From GCA-002708315 sp964460905 (GTDB lineage: Bacteria; Bacteroidota; Bacteroidia; Bacteroidales; F082), in assembly GCA_964460905.1 (NCBI GenBank), contig CAYWRM010000004.1, positions 94,120 to 158,119 on the forward strand: 64,000 bases of DNA, in the 5' to 3' direction. The notes beneath the pieces were generated by a model. The model ran no database searches, had not been told where the DNA came from, and worked only from the letters and a program-made list of their open reading frames with translations. Below are positions 53,485 through 63,016 of this stretch, piece by piece. Numbering within the stretch: position 1 is the stretch's first letter; each line of letters begins with the position of its first letter. A program made the translations under genes and the position numbers.

Positions 53485-55275
53485 ATGAAGGAAATACGAA
53501 ACTTCTGTATTATTGCACATATTGATCATGGGAAGAGCACATTGGCTGACAGGCTATTGGAATTTACTGATACTGTTTCGGCACGTGATTTACAAGCACA
53601 GGTGCTTGATGATATGGATATAGAGCGCGAGCGAGGCATTACCATTAAGAGCCATGCAATTCAGATGGATTATACCCATAAAAATGAAAATTATGTGCTC
53701 AATCTTATTGATACGCCGGGCCATGTTGATTTTTCATACGAAGTTTCAAGATCGATAGCCGCTTGTGAGGGAGCTTTACTTATTGTTGATGCTAGTCAAG
53801 GTATTCAGGCACAAACAATATCAAATCTTTATCTTGCCATTGAAAATGATCTTGAGATAATTCCCGTTCTTAATAAAATGGATCTTGACAATGCTATGCC
53901 CGATGAAGTTAAGGATCAGATAGTAGATATGATTGGCTGTGATTACGAAGATATTATTGAAGCAAGCGGCAAAACAGGTTATGGAGTTGATACTATTCTA
54001 GATGCAATTATTAATAAAGTGCCTCCACCTAAAGGTAATCCTGAAGCTCCTCTTCAGGCTTTAATTTTCGATTCGGTATTTAATTCATTTCGTGGTATTG
54101 TTGCTTATTTTAGAATATTAAATGGTGAGGTAAGAAAAGGAGATAAAGTTAAGTTTATCAATACAGAAAAAGAATACGAAGCCAACGAAATAGGAGTCCT
54201 TCGTTTAAAACAAGAGTCGCGCGATGTGTTGAGAACTGGTGATGTTGGTTATATAATCTCAGGAATTAAAGCATCAAAAGAAGTAAAAGTTGGGGATACT
54301 ATTACCCATGTTTCAAACCCTTGCACAAATGTAGTAGAAGGTTTTGAAGATGTTAAACCCATGGTGTTTGCAGGGATTTATCCTACTGATCCTGAAGAAT
54401 ATGAAGAGTTGCGTGCATCAATCGAAAAGCTTCAGCTAAATGATGCATCACTTTCGTTTGAGCCTGAATCATCAATGGCACTTGGGTTTGGTTTTAGATG
54501 TGGATTTTTGGGGTTGCTTCACATGGAAATAATTCAGGAGCGGTTAGAGCGTGAGTTTAATATGAACGTGATTACCACAATGCCCAACGTTTCGTACAAC
54601 GTTGTTACAAATAAAAATGAAATTATTGAAGTTCATAATCCATCGGGGTTGCCTGAACAAAAATATATTGATCATATTGAGGAACCCTTTATCAATGCTC
54701 AGATTATAACGCGTACCGATTTTATTGGACCAATAATTAAGCTTTGTCTTGACAAAAGAGGAGAACTAAAAAACCAAATTTACCTTTCAACAAGCCGTGT
54801 TGAACTAACGGTTGACATGCCATTAGGTGAAATTGTTTTTGACTTTTACGATAAGCTTAAAAGTATATCAAAAGGCTATGCTTCATTTGATTATCATATT
54901 AGCGGGTTTAAACCTGCAAAATTAATTAAGTTAGATATTCTCCTAAATGGAGAGCCTGTTGATGCATTGTCTTCTTTAACTCATGTTGACAACGCATATG
55001 ATTTGGGTAGGAGAATCTGCGTAAAATTAAAAGACCTTATTCCACGTCAACAATACGATATTGCAATACAAGCTGCAATTGGTTCTAAAATTATCGCTCG
55101 CGAAACAATTAAAGCTGTCAGAAAAGATGTTACTGCCAAATGTTATGGTGGTGACATTACTCGTAAACGTAAGTTGCTGGAGAAACAGAAAAAGGGTAAA
55201 AAACGAATGAGGCAAGTTGGTAATGTAGAAGTACCACAATCGGCATTTTTAGTTGTGCTTAAATTAAATGATTAG
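53485..55275 (+). CDS. lepA: Elongation factor 4 (LepA)
   Basis: ATG 53485 gives the standard N-terminus M-K-E-I-R-N-F-C-I-I-A-H-I-D-H-G-K-S-T and 596 residues. An in-frame TTG at 53464 would run through the promoter and is rejected. GTPase motifs G1 A-H-I-D-H-G-K-S-T, G2 R-G-I-T, G3 D-T-P-G-H and G4 N-K-M-D are intact. The C-terminal LepA-specific domain carries G-G-D-I-T-R-K-R-K-L-L-E-K-Q-K-K-G-K-K. It is a membrane-associated ribosomal GTPase thought to act under stress and in translation initiation or assembly. It is divergent from secA. Confidence 0.98.
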   Translation: MKEIRNFCIIAHIDHGKSTLADRLLEFTDTVSARDLQAQVLDDMDIERERGITIKSHAIQMDYTHKNENYVLNLIDTPGHVDFSYEVSRSIAACEGALLIVDASQGIQAQTISNLYLAIENDLEIIPVLNKMDLDNAMPDEVKDQIVDMIGCDYEDIIEASGKTGYGVDTILDAIINKVPPPKGNPEAPLQALIFDSVFNSFRGIVAYFRILNGEVRKGDKVKFINTEKEYEANEIGVLRLKQESRDVLRTGDVGYIISGIKASKEVKVGDTITHVSNPCTNVVEGFEDVKPMVFAGIYPTDPEEYEELRASIEKLQLNDASLSFEPESSMALGFGFRCGFLGLLHMEIIQERLEREFNMNVITTMPNVSYNVVTNKNEIIEVHNPSGLPEQKYIDHIEEPFINAQIITRTDFIGPIIKLCLDKRGELKNQIYLSTSRVELTVDMPLGEIVFDFYDKLKSISKGYASFDYHISGFKPAKLIKLDILLNGEPVDALSSLTHVDNAYDLGRRICVKLKDLIPRQQYDIAIQAAIGSKIIARETIKAVRKDVTAKCYGGDITRKRKLLEKQKKGKKRMRQVGNVEVPQSAFLVVLKLND

Positions 55276-55361
55276 ATAAGGATTAATTTCATGCAGGTAT
55301 TCTTTGTAAATCTAAATAAGAAATAAGTACTTAATTCATGCTTTCCAAAAATAATTTATCT

Positions 55362-55369
55362 TAAATTCG
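55362..55369 (+). promoter_or_regulatory. Possible variant -7 box TAAATTCG for the MFS gene
   Basis: TAAATTCG differs from the consensus by one base (TTCG for TTTG) and lies 24 bases upstream of ATG 55394. Confidence 0.35.
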
Positions 55370-55393
55370 CCCCCTCATTAATAAATATTAAAT

Positions 55394-56776
55394 ATGACAA
55401 AATCAATAACACAATCATTGCGAGACTCAAAAGGAGCACGATGGGGTGCATTAGCGGTAGTTTCATTTACAATGATGACAGGATATTATATTAACTATGT
55501 GATATCGCCATTGAAACCAATACTAGAAGAGCATATGGGTTGGACTAGTCAGGATTTTGGTATTTGGAATAGTGCCTATGGCTGGTTTAATGTTTTCTTC
55601 CTTATGCTAATATTCGGAGGTATCATACTCGATAAAATGGGTGTTAGGTTTACCGGACTAGGCGCAAGTTTAACAATGATTGTTGGTACTGTACTTCAAT
55701 ATATTGCAATTGAATATGTTTCTCCTTTCGATGGTGAAATACTAGGGATGAATACTCAAATAGCTGTTGGTGCTTTAGGATTTGGAATATTTGGAGTAGG
55801 TGTTGAGGTTGCCGGAATTACGGTTTCGAAAGTAATTGTTAAGTGGTTTAAAGGAAAAGAGCTGGCTCTGGCAATGGGTCTTGAAATGGCAACTGCCAGA
55901 ATGGGAACCGCATTAGCACTGGCCTTACCATATCCAATGGCAACCAGATGGTTTGGGACAATTGAAACCCCTCATATTTCTGCACCATTAATGTTGGGAT
56001 TAGGATTACTAGTGGCAGGCTTTATTGCATTTGTATGGTATACTTTTATGGATAGGAAACTTGAAATTTCTGAAGGTATTGGTGATGAAATAAATGAAGA
56101 AGATAAATTTCAGGTTAAGGACATCTTGTTTATTATTAAGAATAAGGGATTTTGGTTAATTGCTTTACTTTGTGTATTGTTCTATTCAGGTATCTTCCCG
56201 TTTTTATATTTCGCAACCGACCTTATGATTAATAAGTATCATGTTAACCCTGATTTTGCAGGTGTAATTCCTGGATTGCTTCCATTTGGGACCATAATTC
56301 TCACACCATTTTTTGGTAATATTTATGATAGAAAAGGAAAGGGTGCTACAATTATGTTGATAGGTTCAGTTATGTTACTAGTTGCACATCTTGTTTTTGC
56401 TGTACCTTTTATCAATAATTATATTGTGGCAATTGCACTTATCATTTTTCTTGGAATTACGTTTTCCCTTGTGCCATCAGCTATGTGGCCATCGGTACCC
56501 AAAATTATTCCTGAAAAGCAATTAGGTAGTGCTTATGCATTAATTTTCTGGGTGCAAAACTGGGGATTAATGGGTATGCCTCTATTAATTGGAATTGTAC
56601 TTGATAGATATTGTCAGGTTATGGATGCAGAAGGTAATTTTAGTCATTATGATTATACAATTCCTATGTTGATTTTTGCAGTAACTGGGTTGTTGGCTAT
56701 TGTTGTAGCTATTCTACTTAAAGCTGAAGACAAGAAAAAAGGATATGGGTTGGAACTTCCTAATATTCAGAGTTAA
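55394..56776 (+). CDS. Major facilitator superfamily transporter (OFA-like)
   Basis: The 460-residue protein has about twelve transmembrane segments in two halves. The region after segment 2 reads F-G-G-I-I-L-D-K-M-G-V-R-F-T-G, which corresponds to the MFS loop 2-3 motif. The loop 8-9 motif is F-G-N-I-Y-D-R-K-G-K-G-A. The pattern is nearest to oxalate/formate-antiporter-type MFS proteins of Bacteroidota. The substrate is not identifiable. The peptidase gene pepD follows after 19 bases on the same strand, so transport of peptides or amino acids is conceivable but only inferred from position. Confidence 0.85.
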   Translation: MTKSITQSLRDSKGARWGALAVVSFTMMTGYYINYVISPLKPILEEHMGWTSQDFGIWNSAYGWFNVFFLMLIFGGIILDKMGVRFTGLGASLTMIVGTVLQYIAIEYVSPFDGEILGMNTQIAVGALGFGIFGVGVEVAGITVSKVIVKWFKGKELALAMGLEMATARMGTALALALPYPMATRWFGTIETPHISAPLMLGLGLLVAGFIAFVWYTFMDRKLEISEGIGDEINEEDKFQVKDILFIIKNKGFWLIALLCVLFYSGIFPFLYFATDLMINKYHVNPDFAGVIPGLLPFGTIILTPFFGNIYDRKGKGATIMLIGSVMLLVAHLVFAVPFINNYIVAIALIIFLGITFSLVPSAMWPSVPKIIPEKQLGSAYALIFWVQNWGLMGMPLLIGIVLDRYCQVMDAEGNFSHYDYTIPMLIFAVTGLLAIVVAILLKAEDKKKGYGLELPNIQS

Positions 56777-56795
56777 ATAATAAAATTAAAATACT

Positions 56796-58256
56796 ATGAG
56801 TAAAGACATATTAAAATTAAAACCAGAAGCTGTATGGAAAAGCTTCTATGAACTAACACAAATTCCACGCCCTTCTAAAAAAGAAGAAAAAGTAAGGGTA
56901 TTTCTGAAAAAATTTGGCGAAGATCTTGGCTTAGAAACCATCGTTGATGAAATTGGTAATGTAATTATCAAAAAGCCAGCTACCGAAGGTATGGAAGACC
57001 GTAAAGGGATTATCCTTCAGGGGCATATGGATATGGTTCCTCAAAAGAATTCGGATATTGATCATGACTTTGAAAAAGACCCCATTGATGCCTATGTAGA
57101 TGGTGACTGGGTTACAGCAAGAGGTACTACACTTGGTGCTGACAACGGAATGGGCGTAGCTGCTACAATGGCTGTGCTGGAAGCCAAAGACCTGGTTCAT
57201 GGTCCTGTTGAAGCTCTTATAACTATGGATGAAGAAACAGGAATGACAGGTGCTGAAAACCTGAAAGCAGGCGTGATGGATGGTGATATTCTTATCAACC
57301 TTGATTCGGAAGATGAAGGAGAGCTTTATATTGGTTGTGCTGGTGGTATTGATACTACAGGAGAGTTTACATATACACCCGAAGATGTTCCTGAAGGAAT
57401 GGCAGCCTACAAGCTAATTGTAAAAGGATTAAAAGGTGGTCACTCAGGTTTAGATATTAATCTTGGAAGAGGTAATGCAAATAAAATTATGAACATCCTT
57501 CTTTTAAAAGCAGGCGAAAAATATGGATTGCGTCTTGCTGAGATTGATGGTGGAAGTTTACGTAATGCAATCCCACGTGAATCATTTGCAACTGTGGTTG
57601 TCTCTGAAGACAACAAAGAGGATTTTGAGCAATTTGTAACTGAATTTGAGGCAATTGTACAGGATGAGTTTAAAGATGCAGACCCTGGAGTGATGATTAT
57701 TACTGAAGCTACAGATATGCCATTGAATTTAATTGATAAAAAAACTCAGGCTAATCTTTATACTGCTGTTGCAAAATGCCCTAACGGGGTTATAAAGATG
57801 AGCGAAAGCGTTAAAGGTGTTACCGAAACTTCTTCAAATCTTGCTATCGTTAAGTCTAGCGATGGCAAAATTGAACTTGCTGCTTTAACCCGTAGTTTAA
57901 TAGATGATGACAAGGATAAACTGGGTAAAGAAATCAAAAAGGTTTTTGAAGCGGCAGGGGCAAAAGCAGGAAACTCGGGATCATATCCCGGATGGAAACC
58001 AAATCCAGATTCTGCAATTCTTAAAGAGATGAAGGAAGTTTATAACAATAAGTTTGGTAAAGTTCCTGAAGTTAAGGTAATACATGCCGGACTTGAATGT
58101 GGTATATTAGGAGCAACTTATACTCATTGGGATATGATCTCATTTGGACCAACTATTCGTAATCCTCATTCACCTGATGAAATGGTGAATATTGAGACGG
58201 TACAGTTGTTCTGGGATTTCCTTGTTGAGACTTTGAAACACGCTCCAAAAAAATAG
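56796..58256 (+). CDS. pepD: Aminoacyl-histidine (cytosol non-specific) dipeptidase
   Basis: The 486-residue protein matches M20-family PepD. Its metal ligands are in G-H-M-D-M-V-P (about 76), L-G-A-D-N-G-M-G (about 113) and D-E-E-T-G-M-T-G-A (about 145), with a C-terminal H-A-G-L-E-C-G-I-L and G-P-T-I-R-N-P-H-S-P. It hydrolyses dipeptides such as Xaa-His in the cytoplasm. It lies 19 bases after the MFS transporter and is probably co-transcribed with it. No signal peptide is present. Confidence 0.95.
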   Translation: MSKDILKLKPEAVWKSFYELTQIPRPSKKEEKVRVFLKKFGEDLGLETIVDEIGNVIIKKPATEGMEDRKGIILQGHMDMVPQKNSDIDHDFEKDPIDAYVDGDWVTARGTTLGADNGMGVAATMAVLEAKDLVHGPVEALITMDEETGMTGAENLKAGVMDGDILINLDSEDEGELYIGCAGGIDTTGEFTYTPEDVPEGMAAYKLIVKGLKGGHSGLDINLGRGNANKIMNILLLKAGEKYGLRLAEIDGGSLRNAIPRESFATVVVSEDNKEDFEQFVTEFEAIVQDEFKDADPGVMIITEATDMPLNLIDKKTQANLYTAVAKCPNGVIKMSESVKGVTETSSNLAIVKSSDGKIELAALTRSLIDDDKDKLGKEIKKVFEAAGAKAGNSGSYPGWKPNPDSAILKEMKEVYNNKFGKVPEVKVIHAGLECGILGATYTHWDMISFGPTIRNPHSPDEMVNIETVQLFWDFLVETLKHAPKK

Positions 58257-58339
58257 AAAACAGACTTTGGATTCACAGATAAAATAGTAATCTGTGAATT
58301 CAGGGTTTAATAAGTAGAAAAAAACTTTTTAAAAAAGAG

Positions 58340-58369
58340 TTTGAGTTATCAAATAAATTTCTACTTTTG
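58340..58369 (+). promoter_or_regulatory. Full -33/-7 promoter for rpmH
   Basis: TTTG (58340-58343) and TACTTTTG (58362-58369) are separated by 18 bases, close to the spacing of the Bacteroidota consensus TTTG...TAnnTTTG. The leader to ATG 58396 is about 20 bases. This is the best-matching promoter in the window. Confidence 0.7.
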
Positions 58370-58395
58370 CACTCCCTAAAGAAAATTATAAGGCG

Positions 58396-58548
58396 ATGAC
58401 AAAAAGAACATTTCAACCATCGGTAAGAAAGAGAAAAAATAAGCACGGTTTTCGTGAAAGAATGGCAACCGTTAATGGTCGCAAAGTGCTGAAAAGAAGA
58501 AGATCTAAAGGAAGAAAAAGACTTACTGTTTCTGACGAGATGCGCTAA
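58396..58548 (+). CDS. rpmH: 50S ribosomal protein L34
   Basis: This 50-codon frame is below the usual size cutoff. It reads M-T-K-R-T-F-Q-P-S-V-R-K-R-K-N at the start, then H-G-F-R-E-R-M-A-T-V-N-G-R-K-V-L and a basic end, which is the L34 signature. L34 is a large-subunit ribosomal protein. It has its own strong promoter and terminator. rpmH often neighbours rnpA and yidC near dnaA, but here the neighbours are pepD and DUF4834, so the gene appears as a single unit, as is common in Bacteroidota. Confidence 0.97.
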   Translation: MTKRTFQPSVRKRKNKHGFRERMATVNGRKVLKRRRSKGRKRLTVSDEMR

Positions 58549-58580
58549 TATAACTAGCGTAGTAAAAAATTATACTATTC

Positions 58581-58609
58581 GGGAGGTATGCTTGCATGCC
58601 TCCCTTTTT
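58581..58609 (+). terminator. Rho-independent terminator of rpmH
   Basis: GGGAGGTATG (58581-58590) pairs with CATGCCTCCC (58595-58604), with one G-T pair and a 4-base loop, followed by five T. Confidence 0.9.
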
Positions 58610-58625
58610 AGTTTTATGATTAGTG

Positions 58626-58740
58626 GCTGAAAGAAAACAACAATCTCTTCGTTGTGCTTGCCTTAAAATTCAGTCATTTACTATAGTAAACTCCTGAATT
58701 TTAAGACTTCTCACGCCTCGACCTTGTCGCTTTCTTATCA
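58626..58740. repeat. Multi-stem palindromic intergenic repeat
   Basis: CTTAAAATTCAG (58662-58673) and CTGAATTTTAAG (58694-58705) are perfect inverted arms. The perfect palindrome TTTACTATAGTAAA (58677-58690) lies inside them. Outside, CTGAAAGAAAACAACAA on the left matches imperfectly the complement of CTTGTCGCTTTCTTATC on the right. CTTCGTTG and CACGCCTCGAC flank the core, as in the 8383-8605 element (CTTCGTTG, CGACGCC). It fills most of the 317-base space between rpmH and the DUF4834 gene, which holds no gene. Confidence 0.65.
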
Positions 58741-58833
58741 CCCAAATAAATATATGTTGGTTCAAGCATAATTACTACAATTACTTAGAGTTAATCGTAG
58801 CAGTATTTTGTACATCAATTCAACAAAAAATAA

Positions 58834-58841
58834 TAAATTCG
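58834..58841 (+). promoter_or_regulatory. Possible variant -7 box TAAATTCG for the DUF4834 gene
   Basis: TAAATTCG followed by C resembles TAnnTTTG with one change. A TTTG at 58807-58810 lies 23 bases upstream. Confidence 0.35.
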
Positions 58842-58865
58842 CAGAGCATTAATAATTCAATCTGA

Positions 58866-59129
58866 ATGGAAGCAATACTCAGATTTATATTTATAATTAT
58901 AATTATATACTATGGTTTTAGACTAGTATTAAGGTATGTAATGCCTTGGTTACTTGCTAAGTTTGTAAAAAAACAACAAGATAAGTTCAATCAAATGAAC
59001 GGGTTTGGTAATTCAAATACTGATAATACTAAAGAAGGAGAGGTTCATATTAAAACAAAAAAACCACAAAAGCCAAGTGAAGATGATGGCTTTGGAGAGT
59101 ATGTAGATTTTGAAGATGTTGAGGATTAA
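58866..59129 (+). CDS. DUF4834 family small membrane protein
   Basis: The 87-residue protein has one N-terminal transmembrane segment (about 5-25, rich in Ile) followed by a basic stretch and an acidic end, G-F-G-E-Y-V-D-F-E-D-V-E-D. This is the DUF4834 pattern of Bacteroidota, where the gene is usually next to a YfhO-like gene. It lies 38 bases before the YfhO gene on the same strand. The function is unknown. Confidence 0.85.
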   Translation: MEAILRFIFIIIIIYYGFRLVLRYVMPWLLAKFVKKQQDKFNQMNGFGNSNTDNTKEGEVHIKTKKPQKPSEDDGFGEYVDFEDVED

Positions 59130-59167
59130 TAGTTAATTACCAAGGCTAAATTGTAAAAAGTTAAATA

Positions 59168-61699
59168 ATGGATAAAAAACATTTCAAAAAACCTGCCCGC
59201 TTTTTGGATGGAAATGCGATAGCATATATAAGTGCTATTGTTGTATTCTTAATAATAACTCTGGTATATTTTTCACCTTTGTTAGAAGGTAAAAAGCTAA
59301 AGCAGCATGATATTACTATGTTTAAAGGTATGTCGAAAGAGATTGCTGATCATCGTGATGCTACCGGGGAAGAGGCTCTTTGGACTAACTCTATGTTTGG
59401 AGGGATGCCTGCATGGCAGATTTCTGTTCAGTATTCAGCAAATCTAACTTCATACATTGACAAGGTTGTTACATTATGGTTGCCATATCCGGCTAATTAT
59501 GTATTCCTTTATTTTCTTGGTTTTTTCGTATTAATGCTGGTTTTAAAAATTGACCCTTGGGTAGGGCTCGTAGGGGCAATAGCATTTGCTTTATCATCAT
59601 ATTTTTTTATAATTCTTGGGGCAGGGCATACTTCAAAAGCACATGCTATTGGATATATGGCACCTGTATTAGCGGGTATAATACTTGCCTTTAGAGGTAA
59701 GTACTGGCAGGGGGCACTTCTCACAGCAATTGCCCTTGCACTTGAAATAAGATCAGGACATCTTCAGATAACGTATTACTTATTGATAATTGTGATTGTT
59801 TATGGAATTTTTAAGTTAGTAGAAGCCATCAGGCAAAAACAATTAACTCATTTCTATAAGGCAACCGGAATATTGATTATTGCAGCATTGTTAGCAGTAT
59901 TAACACACTCAACAAATCTATGGGCAACCTATGATTATGGACAGGATACGATGCGTGGAAAACCAGAGTTGACAAAGGATGTTGAAAATAAATCAAGCGG
60001 TCTTGATAAGGATTACATCACAGCATGGAGTTATGGCATTGGTGAAACATGGTCGCTGATTATTCCAAATGTTAAGGGTGGTGCTTCAGGGGTACTTGGA
60101 AATGTTGATGCTATTAAGGAAGCCGATCCTACGTATAGAAATGCAATATCTCAGCAAAGTAATTCATACTGGGGTGATCAACCAGGTACTTCGGGTCCGG
60201 TGTATGTTGGAGTAATTGTTCTGTTTCTATTTATTCTGGGAATGTTTATAGTTAGTAACAGGCTAAAATGGGCATTACTTGTGGTAACTGTGCTATCAAT
60301 ATTACTTGCTTGGGGAAGAAACTGGATGCCTTTTACAGATTTCTTTATAGATTATATTCCGGGTTATAATAAATTCCGAGCCGTTTCAATGATTTTAGTT
60401 ATTGCCGAACTAACTATTCCAATACTTGCATTTATGGCGTTTGGAAAGTTAGTTAGTGACCCATCAATTCTTAAAATAAAGAAAAACTCACTTTACTATT
60501 CATTTGGGTTAACAGGTGGGATTATACTATTGTTTTATATTGCCCCCTCAATGTTTTTTGATTTCTTAAGTTCCGCAGAAAAATCTCAGTTTGCAGAGTT
60601 AACAAAAAGTAATGATGCTGCTCAGGTAAATATTTATCTAGCAAGTCTTGAAAATGTAAGGATTGCAATTTTTAAAGCCGATGCTCTGCGTAGTCTTATT
60701 TTTGTGGTACTAGCGGCCATTTTAATATATTTATTCTCGGCGAATAAAATAAAGCGAGGTTGGCTAATTGCAGGATTGGGGCTCTTGATTATTATTGATA
60801 TGGTTGGCGTAAATCGTAGATATCTGAATAATGATAATTTTATCAGAGCTAAGCAATTTGATGTTCCATTTACAGCTAGTGCTGCAGATAATTACATACT
60901 AAGTGATAATAACCCCGATTTTAGAGTACTTGATTTAACCAAAAGTACTTTTAACGATGCAAGTTGTTCATATTTTCATAAAAGTATTGGCGGTTATCAT
61001 GGTGCTAAGTTGCAGAGATATCAGGATTTGATAGAAGGATATATACAGAGGGAGATACAGGCTATAACAGGTGTGCTTACTAAAGGAGTAACAATGGAAA
61101 AGATTGAAAACATGTTTGCACAGCAGCAGGTATTGAATATGTTAAATATGAAGTATGTAATTATAAATCCTGATGCAATGCCGTTAATAAATAACTCAGC
61201 ATTTGGCCATGCGTGGTTCGCTAAGAATTTTATTGTAGTTAGTAATGCAGATGAAGAGTTTGATGCTCTTGGTGGTAATAATCTTAAAAATACTGCTATT
61301 ATTGATAGCCAATTTACTGAGCAATTGGAAGGAAAGAGTTTTGAAAAGGATTCTACTTCAACTATCGCTCTAAGTTCATACTTACCAAATCATTTGGCAT
61401 ATAAATATAACTCTTCTAAAGAGCAGCTTGTTGTTTTTTCGGAGATATACTATAGTAAAGGTTGGAATGCATATATTGATGGACAAGAGGTTCCATACCT
61501 AAGAGCGAACTATGTATTAAGAGCATTATCAGTGCCAGCAGGTCAACATGATGTTGAGTTTAAATTTGAGCCCCGGATTTGGGTTGTTGGAGAACGAATT
61601 TCTTTTGCAAGCTCGTTATTATTGATATTGTTATTGATTATAGGGATTGGCTTTGAGGTAAAAAAAGTTATTAAAAAAAACAAACTAATATCTCATTGA
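59168..61699 (+). CDS. YfhO family membrane protein (GT-C-like)
   Basis: The 843-residue protein has an N-terminal membrane segment, about a dozen further segments, and a large C-terminal extracytoplasmic region followed by a last membrane segment (about 815-835). Motifs are L-K-Q-H-D-I-T-M-F, F-G-G-M-P-A-W-Q-I and, near the end, Y-Y-S-K-G-W-N-A-Y-I-D-G. The family is linked in Firmicutes to glycosylation of lipoteichoic acid; in Bacteroidota the substrate is not known. Its stop codon TGA overlaps the TTG start of the next glycosyltransferase gene, which suggests translational coupling and a joint role in surface glycan synthesis. Confidence 0.88.
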   Translation: MDKKHFKKPARFLDGNAIAYISAIVVFLIITLVYFSPLLEGKKLKQHDITMFKGMSKEIADHRDATGEEALWTNSMFGGMPAWQISVQYSANLTSYIDKVVTLWLPYPANYVFLYFLGFFVLMLVLKIDPWVGLVGAIAFALSSYFFIILGAGHTSKAHAIGYMAPVLAGIILAFRGKYWQGALLTAIALALEIRSGHLQITYYLLIIVIVYGIFKLVEAIRQKQLTHFYKATGILIIAALLAVLTHSTNLWATYDYGQDTMRGKPELTKDVENKSSGLDKDYITAWSYGIGETWSLIIPNVKGGASGVLGNVDAIKEADPTYRNAISQQSNSYWGDQPGTSGPVYVGVIVLFLFILGMFIVSNRLKWALLVVTVLSILLAWGRNWMPFTDFFIDYIPGYNKFRAVSMILVIAELTIPILAFMAFGKLVSDPSILKIKKNSLYYSFGLTGGIILLFYIAPSMFFDFLSSAEKSQFAELTKSNDAAQVNIYLASLENVRIAIFKADALRSLIFVVLAAILIYLFSANKIKRGWLIAGLGLLIIIDMVGVNRRYLNNDNFIRAKQFDVPFTASAADNYILSDNNPDFRVLDLTKSTFNDASCSYFHKSIGGYHGAKLQRYQDLIEGYIQREIQAITGVLTKGVTMEKIENMFAQQQVLNMLNMKYVIINPDAMPLINNSAFGHAWFAKNFIVVSNADEEFDALGGNNLKNTAIIDSQFTEQLEGKSFEKDSTSTIALSSYLPNHLAYKYNSSKEQLVVFSEIYYSKGWNAYIDGQEVPYLRANYVLRALSVPAGQHDVEFKFEPRIWVVGERISFASSLLLILLLIIGIGFEVKKVIKKNKLISH

Positions 61700-63003
61700 A
61701 AAAAGTTCTCATTATAACTTACTATTGGCCACCAAGTGGCGGAGGCGGTGTACAACGATGGGTTAAGTTTGTAAAATATTTACGACAAACCAACTGGGAA
61801 CCAATTGTCTTTACACCTGAAAACCCTGAAAGACCTTCCTTAGATTCTTCACTATTAAAGGATATTCCATCAGATATTCAGGTAATTAAGAATACTATTT
61901 GGGAGCCTTACCAAATCTATAAGAAATTTACAGGAAGAAAGAAGTCAGATAAAATTCAAACCGCTTTTTTAAGTGAGAATAAAAGTACAACAGGCTTTTT
62001 GGAAAGAGTATCAATATGGATACGTGGTAATTTATTTATTCCAGATGCAAGAAAATTTTGGATTAAGCCGTCTGTAAAAATATTAGCCGAATTTTTAAAG
62101 GAGAACCCGGTTGATGTTATTGTAACCACCGGTCCACCTCATAGTGCTCATATGATAGGTTTGTTATTGAAGCGTAAGATTGGAATACCATGGTTAGCTG
62201 ATTTTAGAGATCCTTGGACAAACATCGATTATTACAAGGATTTGAAATTAAGCAAACGGGCAGATAAAATCCATCATAGATTAGAAAAACAAATTCTTGA
62301 AAATGCTGATGAAGTTACTGTTATAAGTCCTGGGATGGCAAGAGAGTTTAATGAGATTGTTCCAAAGAAATACAATGTTATCCCAAATGGGTATGATGCT
62401 GAAGATCTAAAGAGTAAAAAAAGTTTTAATTCTGCAAATGGCAAATTTAGTCTTGCTCACATAGGTTCACTAACAAAAACTAGGGACCCTGTTAACCTTT
62501 GGAAAGCTATTAAACAATTGGTTGATGAAAACTCCGAGTTTGCTTCCGATCTTGAGATACACAATATTGGAAAGCTAGATATTAATGTTGCTAATTCGCT
62601 AAAGGTAATTGGGTTGGAAAAATATCTTCGACTAACAAATTATTTACCTCATGATGAAGTTATTTTGGAACAACAAAAAGCTACACTATTATTGTTACTC
62701 ATAAACGATACTCCAAATGCGAAACTAATACTAACAGGTAAAATATTTGAGTATTTGGTATCGGGTACTCCAATAATTTGTATTGCTCCACTTGATGGGG
62801 ATGCAGCTCATGTTATTAATGAAACATCATGTGGTAGGGCTTATAGTTTTGATGAAATAGATAAACTCAAAGCAGATATACTTGATTATTACTTGAAGTT
62901 TAAAAAAGGAAATGTTGAATCAGATTGTAGGGATATTGAAAAATATGAAAGAAAGAAACTTACAATAAAATTAGCAGAAGTTTTGGATGCAATGGTAGAC
63001 TAG
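61696..63003 (+). CDS. Glycosyltransferase family 4 protein (TTG start)
   Basis: The 435-residue protein starts at TTG 61696, within the four bases T-T-G-A shared with the YfhO stop. It has the GT-B pattern: K-V-L-I-I-T-Y-Y-W-P-P-S-G-G-G-G-V-Q-R-W at the N-terminus, T-G-P-P-H-S-A-H-M near 142, I-P-N-G-Y-D near 233, and a C-terminal donor region T-G-K-I-F-E-Y-L-V-S-G-T-P-I-I. It transfers a sugar from a nucleotide-sugar donor, most likely to a surface glycan. The specific sugar is unknown. It is convergent with gpsA. Confidence 0.88.
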   Translation: MKKVLIITYYWPPSGGGGVQRWVKFVKYLRQTNWEPIVFTPENPERPSLDSSLLKDIPSDIQVIKNTIWEPYQIYKKFTGRKKSDKIQTAFLSENKSTTGFLERVSIWIRGNLFIPDARKFWIKPSVKILAEFLKENPVDVIVTTGPPHSAHMIGLLLKRKIGIPWLADFRDPWTNIDYYKDLKLSKRADKIHHRLEKQILENADEVTVISPGMAREFNEIVPKKYNVIPNGYDAEDLKSKKSFNSANGKFSLAHIGSLTKTRDPVNLWKAIKQLVDENSEFASDLEIHNIGKLDINVANSLKVIGLEKYLRLTNYLPHDEVILEQQKATLLLLLINDTPNAKLILTGKIFEYLVSGTPIICIAPLDGDAAHVINETSCGRAYSFDEIDKLKADILDYYLKFKKGNVESDCRDIEKYERKKLTIKLAEVLDAMVD

Positions 63004-63016
63004 GTATTTGCTACAA

